A stretch of DNA of 64,000 nucleotides, taken from contig NW_026732294.1 in the NCBI RefSeq assembly GCF_028476545.1, forward strand, positions 51,001 to 115,000, written 5' to 3'. The stretch's first letter is position 1. Every line of letters starts with the position of its first letter. This DNA is from Physella acuta. Lineage: Eukaryota > Mollusca > Gastropoda > Physidae. Positions 1-11,537 of this stretch are shown piece by piece. The position numbers were made by a program, and so were the translations under genes. Below the pieces are notes generated by a model, which was given only the letters and a program-made list of their open reading frames with translations, was not told the origin of the DNA and searched no databases.

Positions 1-137
1 AGTGATGTTTGTGTAAAGAAGTTTAGGAGAAAAGTGATGTCGCTGTGAAGAAATTTAGAAAAATTATGTCGCTGTCAAGAAGTTTAGGAGTGGAGTGTTG
101 ACGTTGTAAAGAATTTTAGGAGTGGAAATTTGTCGCT
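1..137. repeat. Short tandem repeat, ~31-bp unit
   Basis: About four and a half diverged copies of a 31-32-bp unit built round GAAGTTTAGGAG and ATGTCGCTGT. It runs off the left edge of the window, so its full length is unknown. No coding potential is seen. Confidence 0.75.
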
Positions 138-635
138 GTTATGTAAGGGTAAAATGACTAGTATTCACATGACGCGTTGTACTGATAATGATACCAGCTG
201 GTGCGCTATACTATCATGTAACGTGGCCGTATTGTACTGGAATGCGTTCTTCGATGCTGTACAATGGCAGTTGATTTTGTGACATGTTGTATCACTATGC
301 TGTGCGACATAAGACCATATACAGGTGTTATGCTGCAGTAACCTAAATGTCTGCTCAACATGGCTTGTCCTATCACGTGATGCAGCAACTTAACCTAGGT
401 AATTTGCATTCCTCGCCTACTCGTTTTGCGTATTACGAACTTTTGTATTCAAATACCCTGACCTTTGTATGACGCCTCCAGTTGACCTACCATGTTGCAC
501 TTGTCACTGTCACGTGACATGACTATCAGATACATTAGCATCTTTTCCTACTCTTTCCCACGCAGCCATTCCTATTATCTGTGGACAATCAAGTTTTAGA
601 ACAAGAACTGGTGTGCCATTACCGAGTTTGAATAA
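138..635. other. Unassigned sequence
   Basis: No exon with flanking splice signals, no RNA gene and no recognised transposon end was seen. A 60-aa minus-strand open frame near 206-388 has no family resemblance and is taken as chance. Confidence 0.4.
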
Positions 636-930
636 AGCTATAGCTGTAGCTGTAGCTGTAGCTGTAGCTGTAGCTGTAGCTGTAGCTGTAGCTGTAGCTG
701 TAGCTGTAGCTGTAGCTGTAGCTGTAGCTGTAGCTGTAGCTGTAGCTGTAGCTGTAGCTGTAGCTGTAGCTGTAGATGTAGCTGTAGCTGTAGCTGTAGC
801 TGTAGCTGTAGCTGTAGCTGTAGCTGTAGCTGTAGCTGTAGCTGTAGCTGTAGCTGTAGCTGTAGCTGTAGCTGTAGCTGTAGCTGTAGCTGTAGCTGTA
901 GCTGTAGCTGTAGCTGTAGCTGTAGCTGCA
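636..930. repeat. (TAGCTG)n hexanucleotide satellite
   Basis: Roughly 48 almost perfect copies of TAGCTG, with one substitution near 775 (GATG in place of GCTG). Because the unit has no stop in several frames, it produces long artefactual open frames of alternating Ala-Val, Ser-Tyr or Gln-Leu on both strands. These are not proteins. Confidence 0.97.
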
Positions 931-2399
931 TGAGTCTAATGATGCCATCACGTTAAACGGTTAAAGCGAGTTTAAACAATAAAACTATATGTGGATTAGC
1001 ATACAGTCTTGTTTTAAATTCATGATTTTGAAAACACGAGTACCTGAGAAATATTAGCTTAATTGTGGGCATAACAGAACCAGCGTCACAAGGTGGGGCG
1101 CCAGAAGAGCGAACGTGTACGGTCCTTACAGGGTGACACTATTTACTGTCAAAAGGAGAGGAAGCCGACACTTAACTGAAAATGCTAAATTGTTGGATAG
1201 GGGTGTGATGCAGTGTTTAAGCTCTCTTCGAGAATCGGTGCCCCCCCCCCCCCCCACTATACACGACTACCGCCCCACACTCACAAATAAAAAAAAAAAG
1301 GTTATATGGTAAAAATATACTTTTCAAGTGCCGCCCAGGAATAAAACGTCTGAAATAAAAACTTTTGGGTTGACACCATCAAATGCTGCTCCAGGTGTAA
1401 CCCGGCCTAGTAAAGACCTGATTTGGTCTGGAAGATATTTAGCAAACAAAACTAAAAATATTTCACACATTTAAAATCACCTGCCATCAAAAAATGCATT
1501 ACACGTTATTCAAAATATTGATCACAAACGCCTACCACACACCTTTCTTGCACCATCGAACACACAACGTCATTTAGAGCGCCTTTCAATCTATGAAACT
1601 TAATGACTTATTCACGAGAAATAAAATGTGTGTTTTTAAACTAAACAAGCCTGTAGATTTTGTGATTTGTTGCGTTGAAAAGAATTAATAAGTTGAAAAA
1701 TGATGCACAAAGTACGCCAGGCATACAGTGTTTCATTCTTTTTGTGTAAACTTTAAAAAAATCTTATCCTTATGCTAAGCATAAAACCAAGCATAAGCCT
1801 TATTACAAACCAAAACCTAAACTCAAGTCTAAACTAAAAAGAAAACCTAAATAAAAAATCAAAACCAAAACCAAACTTTTTTTTAACTTAATTTTAAAAA
1901 GTCAATACTGTATTATATAAAGCTTTAAAATATTTCAACACAAATTTATATTTCATCTTAGATCAGAAACAATAAAATTTAGAGGAATGTTTTGAACACA
2001 TTTAAGTTTATGCAATATTTTAAACGCCATTGTCCTTAGCTCTAAAAGAATATAGCATAAACAATTATTTAAAATAAAATGTCAATACATTGTATTGGAT
2101 AGTTGTCATCCAAAGCGTTTTTTTTATCCCACACGGTTATTAAATGTATTGATTTAACTTTATTTGTCCTCAATTAGAGAGGATTTTCTTTTAAGTTACA
2201 CGCCAACGCTTATGTGCGGTGGCGTATATTAATATTAACAGAATATTTCACTCATGTTACATTAAATCTATGTTTACTATCAAGGAGAAGATGGCAGAAC
2301 TTGTCCATGTCCTGATTGTGACTACTCGGACACACCCAGCAAAGTGTGGTGGGAGGTTGGTGTGGTGACAGCCAGACATGTGGTTTAGTTATGGGATAG
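931..2399. other. Non-coding, AT-rich, no gene seen
   Basis: Contains a poly-C run of about 16 at 1241-1256, a poly-A run near 1289, and a degenerate AAACC/AAACCTAA-type simple stretch at about 1790-1880. No exon-like segment with splice signals was found. Confidence 0.5.
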
Positions 2400-2990
2400 A
2401 AAATACAAATCAGCAAACTTAGTCAAAGTATAGACGTTATAAAGCATGTATGTTAAGCAATAGAAGTTGTAAAACATTTAGGCTAGGTGAGGAATATAAT
2501 TTATAAAACGTCACATTTATTTATTAAATGTAATTTATAAAACATCAAAGTTAGTCCAAAAATATAAAACATGCATATTTTAAAATAAAGTTCATGAATA
2601 TGTATTGAAATTAAGCGTTAATCGGTCATCACATCAATGTGTATCTAACCAAACTAAAATCGAACGAATTTTACATTTGTGAATTTTAAAATTGTAAACC
2701 TATAAACACATGAATTTATAAAAAATCATATTTCGATGGGACGAAAAGTATTCTGAAACGTTCATTGACTAAATTTAATGTTCTATTAAATTGATTAGCG
2801 ATAAAATTATAAAAAGTTCTAAAATGCGTTATTTCTTTATTTATTTGATGCCATCTAACGGTACATACTTTAAAACTAAACATAAATGGTGAAAGTAACG
2901 GTTTTGTTGTACCAAACATTTTTATGGACATTTTTCTGGACATAGAAAAAATAGCCAAGTTTTTATATTATTTGCAAAAAAATCCGAGTT
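2400..2990. repeat. 3' flank of PAN-FReD copy 1, duplicated at ~21.34-21.99 kb
   Basis: Several blocks match the segment downstream of PAN-FReD copy 3. These include the repeated AATAGAAGTTGTAAA-type phrases and a closing block ending in GATGCCATCTAACGG here and GATGGCGTCTAACGG there. The similarity shows that the genes were duplicated together with their downstream flank. The segment itself is non-coding. Confidence 0.6.
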
Positions 2991-3330
2991 ATGTGAACTT
3001 TTTATTATTCCAAATTTAATAATATTCCTGTCACATGGCCATCAAATAAAATATTTAGTAGTGCATAAAAGACAAACGCATAGATCAATACGGACCAATA
3101 CATGTATATTTTTGTTTTTATATTTTTAGATTGTATGATAACAAACAATATATAATTTTATTACTAGAGATCAATTTTTGTAAATGTCGTTGCCGTTAAA
3201 ATATTGTAATAAAATATTTTATAACACAGATAAAATGAAAATTACAAGGCTTTCCATAACCTATATCATATCTACTGAAAAATGAACAGCTTAATTAATT
3301 TATCAAACGAAGTTAAAATTCCTAATGGTG

Positions 3331-3914
3331 TTAAACTGCTCTAAATTTCATTTCACTGAATTGTAAAACATACATTGGTGTCCAGTAAAAACAAGTGTTT
3401 CCCCAAACTGCGTTAAGATGGGATTTATCGCAATTTCCAAACCACCACGCCCCTTGACAATTAGCTGCACAGTTAAAGCTAGCTAAGTCATTATCGCGGT
3501 CATGTGTAGAAAACATCATACCGTTATGGTAGTCTAGACCGTCGCTTGTATCGCCAGAAAAGCCACTAACATGTAGCTTGTAGCCGTCTGCCTCGCTAGA
3601 AATACTGAAGCTGGAATACCTGGCGAAATATTTTTGTCCATTGAAGATCAAATCCACTCTCTGTTTTGTTTTTCGACGTTAAGAGATAAATTTGCTCATT
3701 GCCCAGGTAAAAATTACCTGAACTAAAATCACCAAACCCATTTTGTATTCAGCCCAGCTCCGATAAAAATCTACAGTCCCAGAAACACGTCTTTGGAAAA
3801 TGGTCCATCCTCCACCGTCTGTCACTGTGTCACACATGACCTGAAGTCCAGAGCTTAGGGTCACCACAGGTCGGGGATCACTACTGTCTACCCCTAAGCA
3901 TATGTCGTGCTGCC
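3331..3914 (-). pseudogene. Fibrinogen-related domain exon, copy 1
   Basis: The exon opens after the acceptor tttaccag in phase 1. It reads [10 protein letters not shown], then [18 protein letters not shown], then, beyond the shifted stretch, SSEADGYKLHVSG, the calcium-loop-like HDRDND, NCAANCQGAWWFGNC, and ends MKFRAV with a stop at 3331-3333. These are the usual FReD landmarks in order, with both cysteine pairs. The length of about 190 residues fits a complete FReD. The frame is lost near 3744 by a one-base deletion and regained near 3660 by a five-base deletion, both judged against copy 3. Confidence 0.88.
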
Positions 3915-3963
3915 CTGGTAAACGAATAACACATTTATGTTGCCATGTTTATTCAGTACGTTT

Positions 3964-4129
3964 TGAACTAAGTTATATAGGTGTTGAACATTGGTGGGAG
4001 GACTGGTCGCCATACAAATGAACTAAGTTAATAGGGTGTTGAACATTGGTGGGAGGACTGGTCGCCATACAAATGAACTAAGTTATTAGGGTGTTAAACA
4101 TTGGTGCGAGGACTGGTCGCCTTACAAAT
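3964..4129. repeat. Three-copy tandem repeat, 56-bp unit
   Basis: Three nearly identical 56-bp units start at about 3964, 4020 and 4076, each containing GAACTAAGTT and GGACTGGTCGCC. They lie in the intron between the 144-nt exon and the FReD exon of copy 1. No equivalent is present in the corresponding short intron of copy 3, so the array arose after duplication. Confidence 0.85.
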
Positions 4130-4433
4130 TAGATAAAAATATTTGTATATGTGTGTAAAAAGAGCCCATTTGACCGGTGCCAAAATGTCGTGAGCCCAAT
4201 GACGTGAGCCAATATTTATTGAGCTTATTTGTCGGGAGCCAAAACGTTGAATATTTTTTGTCGGGGTTGTTTTGACGGACTCTTTTTCTCGGGCCAAGTG
4301 TTTCTCTCAGGGTTTTTCCTCCGAGGTAAGGGGATGGGGAGGGAGGGGGGGTGGGAGGCACTAGACATTTTTTTGTGGGGTGAACTTATTTTTTCGGTGT
4401 AAAAATATATATTTAAATTTTGAATTCTATTTC

Positions 4434-4637
4434 GTCCGAGTTCGAACCCTCGGGCAGATGAGGCTCGTTAGCTGGGGACAGCCACTCTTCTAGGAGAGAC
4501 AACTCCAAAATTAAACAACTGCTGCCTTGTAGATTGTTCTTGGTTGGACAAAGGCTATGGAAGCAAATCCAAAAAGAAAAGCAGGCTGAAATCGGAGTCA
4601 ATGGCCTCAATGGCGCATAACCAGTTGACACGTAACG
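4434..4637 (+). mobile_element. tRNA-derived SINE, 5'-truncated
   Basis: Matches, in opposite orientation, the fuller copy at 35657-35910. It starts at a B-box-like GAGTTCGAACCC and continues through the shared body (GATGAGGCTCGTTAGCTG, GGCTGAAATCGGAGTC) to CAGTTGACACGTAA. The A box is missing here. It lies in the long intron of PAN-FReD copy 1. The 72-aa open frame on the other strand is a shadow that recurs in the second SINE. Confidence 0.7.
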
Positions 4638-4648
4638 CTTAATTGTGT

Positions 4649-4790
4649 TGGAGGCGTGGTCGAGTCGGCAAAAAGCTCATGGTTGATAAATTTGAACAAA
4701 GTCTCGAGTTCAAACGCACTGGCACATAATACTCGGTCCCCTTCGACACTAATAATTAAGAACGAAGAAGAAGAAGAAGAAGAAGAAGTC
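4649..4790 (+). mobile_element. Second tRNA-like SINE head with (GAA)n tail
   Basis: Begins GGAGGCGTGGTCGAGTCGG (A-box-like) and has a B-box-like GAGTTCAAAC about 50 bp on. It ends in (GAA)n at 4763-4788, a common SINE tail. It sits directly behind the truncated SINE, so the two may be a tandem pair or one insertion beside another. Confidence 0.55.
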
Positions 4791-5008
4791 CGGGGGAGCG
4801 ATAGATTTCTTAAAAGAGATATCTAAAAGATATTCTGCTCTAGGCCATTTTTTTACCAATCACAGAAGGTGCAAACATATTAAGTGAAGTAAGCTTAACA
4901 AACTTGGTTTGTAAAACGGCGATACGTCACTTAATAAATGGTTGTTTGCAATACGAGATATTAAACATACCGTAATCCATCGGGAACAGCAAAAAATTTT
5001 TTTTTCAC

Positions 5009-5152
5009 CTGTGCAAAACAAGAAGTCTGTATATGAGATGGAACCATCAGACAGGACCGTGATGTTTCTGGTTGTGTTACAGAACTTCCCGCCTGAGAAA
5101 ATTTTCCCCTGAACTTTTTGTTGAGAAGCTTTCAGTGGGACTAGCCAGGAAC
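5009..5152 (-). CDS. 144-nt middle exon of PAN-FReD copy 1
   Basis: Phase 1-1 exon after acceptor gtaaacag. It reads GSWLVPLKASQQ at its start and ends SYTDFLFCTG before donor gtgaaa. Two cysteines (FCNTTRN and FCTG) are conserved in the three copies, together with an NITVLSDGSIS strand-like stretch. I do not recognise the fold. It may be the C-terminal half of the PAN/apple unit or a separate linker domain. The exact 144-nt length is kept in all three copies. Confidence 0.65.
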
Positions 5153-6144
5153 CTGTTTACATTAAACCAAAGCCTTTAAATATTTATATAAATTGTACCG
5201 TTAAATGCATGTATATTAGAATAAAATTAGACTTTCTGAAAGTGTCAACAGCGTCGTTCTGTGCTCAACAAAATATTCTTACAATTACAGAGAATTCTGC
5301 GCCTCTCTTTTATCTATCTAGACCTGGCTTTGTGTTAAACGTTAAAAAATGACTTTCATTTTGGACAATGTCGTGGCATCACAAAGAACCAACATGGTTG
5401 ATTTACTGCTTTACGTTGAGTAAGAAGAAATAACAAGCCTGAAATATAACAAATTCCCATTTTGTTTGAGAAGATCCACCACCTTCAACGATAAAATATT
5501 TCTTTTTATAAGCTTTTAATTTGACCCCACTGTCTGTGTAGAATATAGAAACACAATTACGGCCTAGTGCTGATACAGTAAACAAATTAAAACTTTTCAG
5601 ATTAAAATCATAACAAAACTGATTAAAAAATTGCATCATTTAATATTGAGAACAAATAAAACAGGTTTACATAAATGCGATATTAGATAAGACGGGCTAT
5701 CCGTATACATACTTGCTTTACAGATTTGATAGCCGACAACGGTCTTTAAAAAGGGCCATTTTTGATAAACCGATCGGGTTATAAAGCACACGTTTTTTGT
5801 TTTGGGTTTGTACAGTTTAATTTTTTTTTATTCAAAATCAAAATAATAAGGGTAATTTGCATGGGTTAATGCCACATTCTATACCCGAATTGAACAAGTT
5901 TTAGTAGAATTGGCTTTATGTTTTATATTTCTAGAACAAGTAACTCGATAGATAATAACCGGAAAATGGCAGTGTAGCATACCATCTCACGTAGTAAATA
6001 CATTATTTTTTTACATACATTACCGACACTGATAAAACTAAGAACATATATTTTCTGGTCTCATGGGTTTTGTTTTTAAGATTTTGATTAGAAATTTGAA
6101 AAAATGAATGTATCCGAGTCAAGATGTAAAAGAAATGCAGTTAC
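5153..6144. other. Intron of PAN-FReD copy 1
   Basis: AT-rich intron between the PAN-like exon and the 144-nt exon. No repeat family was recognised in it. The 78-aa minus-strand open frame near 5403-5639 lacks family resemblance. Confidence 0.5.
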
Positions 6145-6324
6145 CCAAACTACAATGTCTTGTGGTTTTGATGTTGCTGTAGCAACTTTTCTTCGAACTT
6201 GAACAACGCGAGGCGCAGGAAAAAAGGCTGACTTGGTCAAACTCTACATAGATGGGCAGCGTGGTCAAGTTTGTGTCATCAACAGCTTTATACTGTGTTT
6301 GTTTTATCGAGTTTATTGATTGGG
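6145..6324 (-). CDS. PAN/apple-like exon, PAN-FReD copy 1
   Basis: The exon starts after acceptor cacatttag in phase 1 and ends before donor GTAACT in phase 1. It is 180 nt. The protein contains QYKAVDDTNLTTLPI, FSCASRCSSSKKSC and a closing RHCSLG. The cysteine spacing C-x3-C-x5-C and the final C-x-L match the core of PAN/apple domains, which bind proteins or sugars. Relative to copies 2 and 3 it is two codons shorter in the YSYIYNKTT segment. Confidence 0.7.
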
Positions 6325-6775
6325 CTAAATGTGAATACATGTTAATTAATAATCAAAAATTTAGAATATAAATGTGATGGTTTTTCCGCAGAGATGCCAG
6401 TATAACTATAGTACCGCTCGATATACATTACCAAATGGCGAAGACAGATGTAGATGAACCTAATTTTAGCTATATTTTACACATTCTGAACAGAAAATAA
6501 ACCTAATTTCATTTACATTGCATATCTTTTGATCTAAATGTATACTTTTACTAGCAGAATGTCAGCAGCATATAGGGACTACTTGCCGTCTATTCTATAT
6601 ACATTGTTTGATTATAGTAGACAAAATGCTTGCTAATTAATTTTAAAATTTTGAGTCAAAATAAGGCGTAAAACTTTGCATCTAGATAAATATATATTGT
6701 AATATATTATTAGGTATTTTATGTCTGCTTATTAAATATTATTTTTTACAAAAACAAACAAAAGGTACTACTCAC

Positions 6776-6830
6776 CTTTACTAAACATAGACTGTAATAT
6801 TATAACAAGTATGGTCAATATTTTTGACAT
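6776..6830 (-). CDS. Signal-peptide exon, PAN-FReD copy 1
   Basis: A 55-nt exon starting at ATG and ending in phase 1 at donor GTGAGT. It codes MSKILTILVIILQSMFSKG, a basic residue followed by a hydrophobic core, as expected for a secretion signal. The phase fits the PAN-like exon exactly, giving an Ala codon across the junction. It is too short for ordinary open-frame lists. Confidence 0.65.
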
Positions 6831-7403
6831 CTTGTCTACGATCTACATAGCCTTGTATTCACCTTTGTCATTGTAATGATTTCCTCTGTGCAGAGATGCG
6901 ACTTACACATACATATTGTTTCTATTCATATTCAAATCGTGAACTATGAAAACGCAAAGCTGAAACAAAAAAAACAAAAATTAAAAGTAAACAAGGTTAG
7001 AGTCCGCACTGTTTTCTAGTTATACACTCATACCGTTAAACCAAGTGCCACACATTCTGCGTGTCGTTAACAGCATCATCTCGTAGCCACAACGGAGTAG
7101 AAGCCACTGAACTATAAAACCACAAGAAAACAGTATTTAGATTGTCCAGATGGTAACAAGTATCTGGCTGTTCGATCTTCACTTTTTTGGGACTGCGGTA
7201 TTGAAATATCCAATAAAAACGTACCCAGAGTTTTGCTTTATTAAAACGTTTTGTAATTGCTCTCGATGTTTAATTGACGAGACTAAATTAAAAGCCCAGG
7301 AAGAAACACGGGTAGCAAGGGGTATCAGATATCTCTAGGGCAAATTAACAGTTGTGAAATGCTACACAAACAACATGAGACAGCAAAATGAGACCAAAAC
7401 AAA
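6831..7403. other. Upstream region of PAN-FReD copy 1
   Basis: No gene seen. The promoter of copy 1 would be expected in the first few hundred bases, but no convincing TATA or initiator arrangement could be singled out. A 62-aa plus-strand frame near 7150 has no recognisable features. Confidence 0.35.
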
Positions 7404-8884
7404 AGACCACAACATCAGACCACAACATCAGACCACATTATGCGACCACAACATCAGACAACAACATCAGACAACAACATCAGCCCACAACATCAGACAA
7501 CAACATCAGACAACAACATCAGACCACAACATCAGACCACAACTTCAGACCACAACATCAGACCATACCATCAGACCACAACATCAGACCACAACATCAG
7601 ACCACAACATCAGACCACACCATCAGACCACAACATCAGACCACACCATCAGACCACACCATCAGACTACAACATCAGACCACAACATCAGACAACAACA
7701 TCAGACAACAACATCAGACCACAACATCAGACCACACCATCAGACCACACCATCAGACTACAACATCAGACCACAACATCAGACCACAACATCAGACCAT
7801 ACCATCAGACCACAACATCATACCACAACTTCAGACCACAACATCCGACCTTAACATCAGACCACAACATTAGACCACAACATCAGACCACAACATCAGA
7901 CCACAACATCAGACCACAACATCAGACCACATTATGCGACCACAACATCAGACAACAACATCAGACAACAACATCAGCCCACAACATCAGACAACAACAT
8001 CAGACAACAACATCAGACCACAACATCAGACCACACCATCAGACCACAACATCAGACCACACCATCAGACCACACCATCAGACTACAACATCAGACCACA
8101 ACATCAGACAACAACATCAGACAACAACATCAGACCACAACATCAGACCACACCATCAGACCACACCATCAGACCACAACATCAGACCACAACATCAGAC
8201 CACAACATCAGACCACATAATCAGACCACAACATCAGACCACACCATCAGACCACACCATCAGACTACAACATCAGACCACAACATCAGACCACAACATC
8301 AGACCATACCATCAGACCACAACATCATACCACAACTTCAGACCACAACATCCGACCTTAACATCAGACCACAACATTAGACCACAACATCAGACCACAA
8401 CATCAGACCACAACATCAGACCACAACATCAGACCACAACATCAGACCACAACATCAGACCACATTATGCGACCACAACATCAGACCACAACATCAGACC
8501 ACAACATCAGACCACATTATGCGACCACAACATCAGACCACAACATCAGACAACAACATCAGCCCACAACATCAGACAACAACATCAGACAACAACATCA
8601 GACCACAACATCAGACCACAACATCAGACAACAACATCAGACCACAACATCAGACAACAACATCAGACCACAACATCAGACCACAACATCATACCACAAC
8701 TTCAGACCACAACATCCGACCTTAACATCAGACCACAACATTAGACCACAACATCAGACCACAACATCAGACCACAACATCAGACCACAACATTAGACCA
8801 CAACATCAGACAACAACATCAGACCACAACATCAGACCACAACATCAGACCACAACATCAGACCACAACATCATCCCACAACAT
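7404..8884. repeat. 13-bp minisatellite with 494-bp higher-order unit
   Basis: About 110 copies of ACCACAACATCAG and close variants (ACAACAACATCAG, ACCACACCATCAG, ACCACATTATGCG). Marker variants recur at fixed distances: the ACCACATTATGCG type near 7436 returns near 7930 (494 bp, 38 units), again 533 bp later (41 units) and 52 bp later (4 units). Because 13 is not a multiple of 3 and the unit has no stop, all three plus frames stay open with one cycling peptide, giving frames of up to 434 aa that are artefacts. Confidence 0.97.
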
Positions 8885-10329
8885 GGATCATATCGTACGT
8901 CCGCATATAAAACACCAATAATACACCACACTATCCCACCATCAATACACCACAGTGATCTTTATCGCAAGAGCACAATATGATGCCGGTTCAATATTTA
9001 TTCAGAATGCCAACTGTAAGGTGTTGATGAAATATAAATGCCCACCTACCATTAGTTTTGTTCATATAAATAACACGTTTAAAGTCAAAATATATCACAT
9101 AAAAAATGTGTGAGTAAAATGCTTTTATTATATTCACAAATTACACGCGCAGTAACAAATTAAACAATGCACTAAAAAATAAAAATTAAATAGAATTTGG
9201 TGTTAACTTACTAAATGTATATGCCGGTTCGACTAAAAATAAAATCATGAAACAACCAATCGTGCTTTAGTAGACGAGAACACAACATTAAAACAAATAT
9301 TTTAGCTAATATTACTTAAACAGTTTGCCCCTGTGGTACATTCCCCGCACTGTTTCACGGGTATTAGCAGAAATTGTCCTCGCTCATTTATACGTCCAAG
9401 GCTAGCCAGCGTTAATTACCCACAACCTGACCATATACAAAGCTGTAGCCTATAGCACGGACACGATTTATATCTCAGAGAAGTGGTTGGATAAAGACGC
9501 AAGTGGCTGACGGTAGTTTGTTCGAACAAAGTGGTTGGCCATAGTTTGTTGGTTGAAATGGTTAAAGTATGCAAAATTTATTAGCTAAAAGAATATTCTT
9601 TGTGTAATAATTTTGATTTAGGGGTTTTGTCTTGTTGGCTAGGAATTGAATATAGAATCTGATAATCTGTTATTAAAGAAGACAATAAATAGATATAAAG
9701 TGGCTAGATATAAACTGATTTTACAATAATCGGAATGCATTTTAAACATCATGAATATTTGTATTCACCGAACGCCAAAGTTACAAATATCTACTAGCGC
9801 TTGTTCTTGAGTGGGGCTCAGGTCTACAGACAGGGGTGTAGCTGGTTGTCTGAACATCCACACAGTGGAACTAATTCTAAACCTATTATGGTTAAATGAT
9901 TTGGCGAAATACGCAAGCAAATACACGAGGACATACAAGCACGCATTCAAGTGGAAAAACTCAAGAACTTCCTCATGCACACGCACATACACACGTGTTA
10001 TGTTTTGTCGTGTTAGTTATTGTTACATTATGTCGTGTTAGTTATAACGTCCTTTGTATAGCAAATACCATGGTTATTTCCCCTGAGAGTGATCCGAGTG
10101 TGTACTTCCTGTCAGTAACTGGAGATTAAACATGTTTGTTGGAGACTCTTCTCTGAATAATTAATAATCATAATGCGATTACTCGAGAAATACCTTCAAC
10201 AGACTCACAAAATTAAAGTTATACTTTGTTTTTTAAACATTCGTTGTCAAGTGGGGAAACTTTAAACAGTGCACTGTCATTTACCAATCTAATTTGTATT
10301 AATACATTAAACTGTTAGATTTCACTGCT
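8885..10329. other. Intergenic, no gene seen
   Basis: AT-rich sequence with no splice-bounded exon and no recognised element. Overlapping 75-77-aa frames on both strands at about 9765-10129 cancel each other as evidence and resemble nothing known. Confidence 0.4.
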
Positions 10330-10862
10330 GCATTTTTAGTTTGTAAACCGTTAATGTTAAACTTAAATTAAAAGAGTTCGGACATACATTTTAAAGCGTT
10401 ATGCAATTAATGGTTTATATTAAAATTTTATTAAAACGATTAAAAAAATAAAAACGAAACTGAAAAATATAAACTGTGTATATTCAAGATAAGCAATAAC
10501 AAGCTTGTCAAGGTTAACAATCGTATTTTGCTATTCCTCCATTAAATCTGGGTGCTTTCCCTTATTTTACCCCATGTTTGACTCCAGTGCCAGCTAACGC
10601 TTATTGTGTTATTTTTGACTCGTGTATGTCGTATGTGCTCCAGATCACTCCTAACATATTTTCTTTGTTCTCAAATTGTTATTTTTACTCTTCGTCGATA
10701 GATTTTAAATTGTGTCTGAATGTAAAATAGTTTGCTGTCGTCTGTCTGCACATGTTGCTTTGTGTCGCCAGATAAATTTAAAAAGAAAAAAAGCCAATAT
10801 TTTTTAATCTATTTAAATACATATTTTTATTACATATATTAGAAGAAAACACCTATTGAACT
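10330..10862. repeat. Duplicated 3' flank, pairs with ~19040-19574
   Basis: Collinear direct duplicate of about 530 bp. Shared landmarks in order are CTTGTCAAGG, AATCGTATTTTGC, CCCTTATTTTACCC, CATGTTGC next to TTGTGTCGCCA, and AAGAAAACACC. Divergence is moderate, with many substitutions and small indels, so the duplication is not recent. It lies directly downstream of the FReD remnant of copy 2. Confidence 0.75.
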
Positions 10863-10891
10863 TGAAAGTTAAAAAGTACTGTTGATCGTAT

Positions 10892-11046
10892 TCTTGTAAA
10901 AATCTACAGTCCCAGAAACACGTCTTTGGAAAATGGTCCATCCTCCACCGTCTGTCAGTGTGTCACACATGACCTGAAGTCCAGAGCTTAGGGACACGCA
11001 TTGTCGGTCATCAATACTGATAACTTCAAACATGGATCAAGCTTGC
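10892..11046 (-). pseudogene. Truncated FReD exon, copy 2
   Basis: Follows acceptor ttttcaacag. It contains the conserved [18 protein letters not shown] and [14 protein letters not shown], then ends. The cysteine-bearing DPCL stretch at the start of the domain is present but out of frame with the downstream part. Confidence 0.85.
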
Positions 11047-11282
11047 CTGTTGAAAATTAAACTATAAAATTTTGCCTTGTTTCCCACGTTTTCTTTAACT
11101 TGCTTTCTCTGTTTGTCTTTCCAATCAAATCTTGCGATCGAAATTTCTGGCACTTCCCAGTTAGCTAGCGCGCTGAAATTTTCAGGGAAGCTTTCTTTTG
11201 GATGACCATAGAATATTCAATTGTTATTATTACTAAATTGATCAATGGAAACATTTTATTGAGCATTTTAGACCGCTATATA

Positions 11283-11437
11283 ATCTATTTATATAATTCT
11301 CCTCTGCGAGCCATTAGAAAAAAAACCAGCGACGCGTAGCTCGCCTCTCTCTTGCCGCGCGCAGTGAAGCGAACGATCCCACGTCGCGACAGGCTTAGGG
11401 GCAGATAATTTAGTTTGAACCGACTTTAAACTTACAG
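11283..11437 (-). mobile_element. Fragment of the ATATATAGAT-ending repeat, nested in copy A
   Basis: Read on the minus strand it matches the 3' parts of the repeats at 56914-57325 and 59947-60350: TTCAAACTAAATTATCTGCC, a variable centre, GGCTCGCAGAGGAGAATTAT and the terminal ATAGATT. Copy B of the host element lacks it, so it inserted after the two host copies separated. Confidence 0.65.
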
Positions 11438-11470
11438 GAGGTAACTATTACCACTGGTGGCCAGTTTGGG

Positions 11471-11537
11471 GGAGACGATATGGTCGAGTGGTTGGGCACA
11501 CGATTGCTATCCCACTCGACACGGGTTCAAATCTATG
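11471..11537 (+). repeat. tRNA-like segment (SINE head)
   Basis: ATGGTCGAGTGGTTGGGC resembles an A box and ACGGGTTCAAATC a B box, at tRNA-like spacing. There is no convincing acceptor stem, so this is a tRNA-derived repeat head and not a functional tRNA gene. The same segment occurs reversed at about 20095-20160 inside copy B. Confidence 0.55.

Larger units (their letters stand above)
3331..6830 (-). pseudogene. PAN/apple-FReD secreted protein gene, copy 1 (frame-disrupted)
   Basis: Four exons read on the minus strand: signal peptide 6776-6830, PAN/apple-like 6145-6324, a 144-nt exon 5009-5152, and FReD 3331-3914. All internal junctions are phase 1 with GT-AG borders. The predicted mature protein would be secreted. 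FReDs bind carbohydrates or acetylated ligands and act as immune recognition molecules in molluscs; that role is family knowledge, not shown here. The FReD exon lacks one base of the A-run after the EYK motif relative to copy 3, and lacks five more bases about 75 nt downstream. Between these points the frame is shifted and meets a stop, so as read the FReD is not translated intact. Alternatives are a recent pseudogene, a null allele or a sequence error. The architecture lacks the IgSF domains of classical snail FREPs. Confidence 0.75.

Noticed and set aside
613-951. Open frames of 97-110 aa (Ala-Val, Ser-Tyr, Gln-Leu) on both strands
   Set aside because: They are translations of the stop-free TAGCTG hexamer satellite.
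4413-4631. 72-aa minus frame, similar to the 119-aa frame at 35615-35974
   Set aside because: The apparent conservation comes from both being copies of the same SINE.
7354-8796. Frames of up to 434 aa with a Thr-Thr-Ser-Asp-His-Asn-Ile-Arg-Pro-Gln-His-Gln cycle
   Set aside because: A 13-bp unit without stops keeps all three frames open with the same peptide. There is no start context, splice signal or known family.
7404-8884. CRISPR-like array
   Set aside because: There are no unique spacers; units are contiguous 13-mers, and the genome is eukaryotic.
11471-11537. Functional tRNA gene
   Set aside because: A- and B-box-like motifs are present but no complete cloverleaf or acceptor stem, and the segment recurs inside a second copy of the same element.
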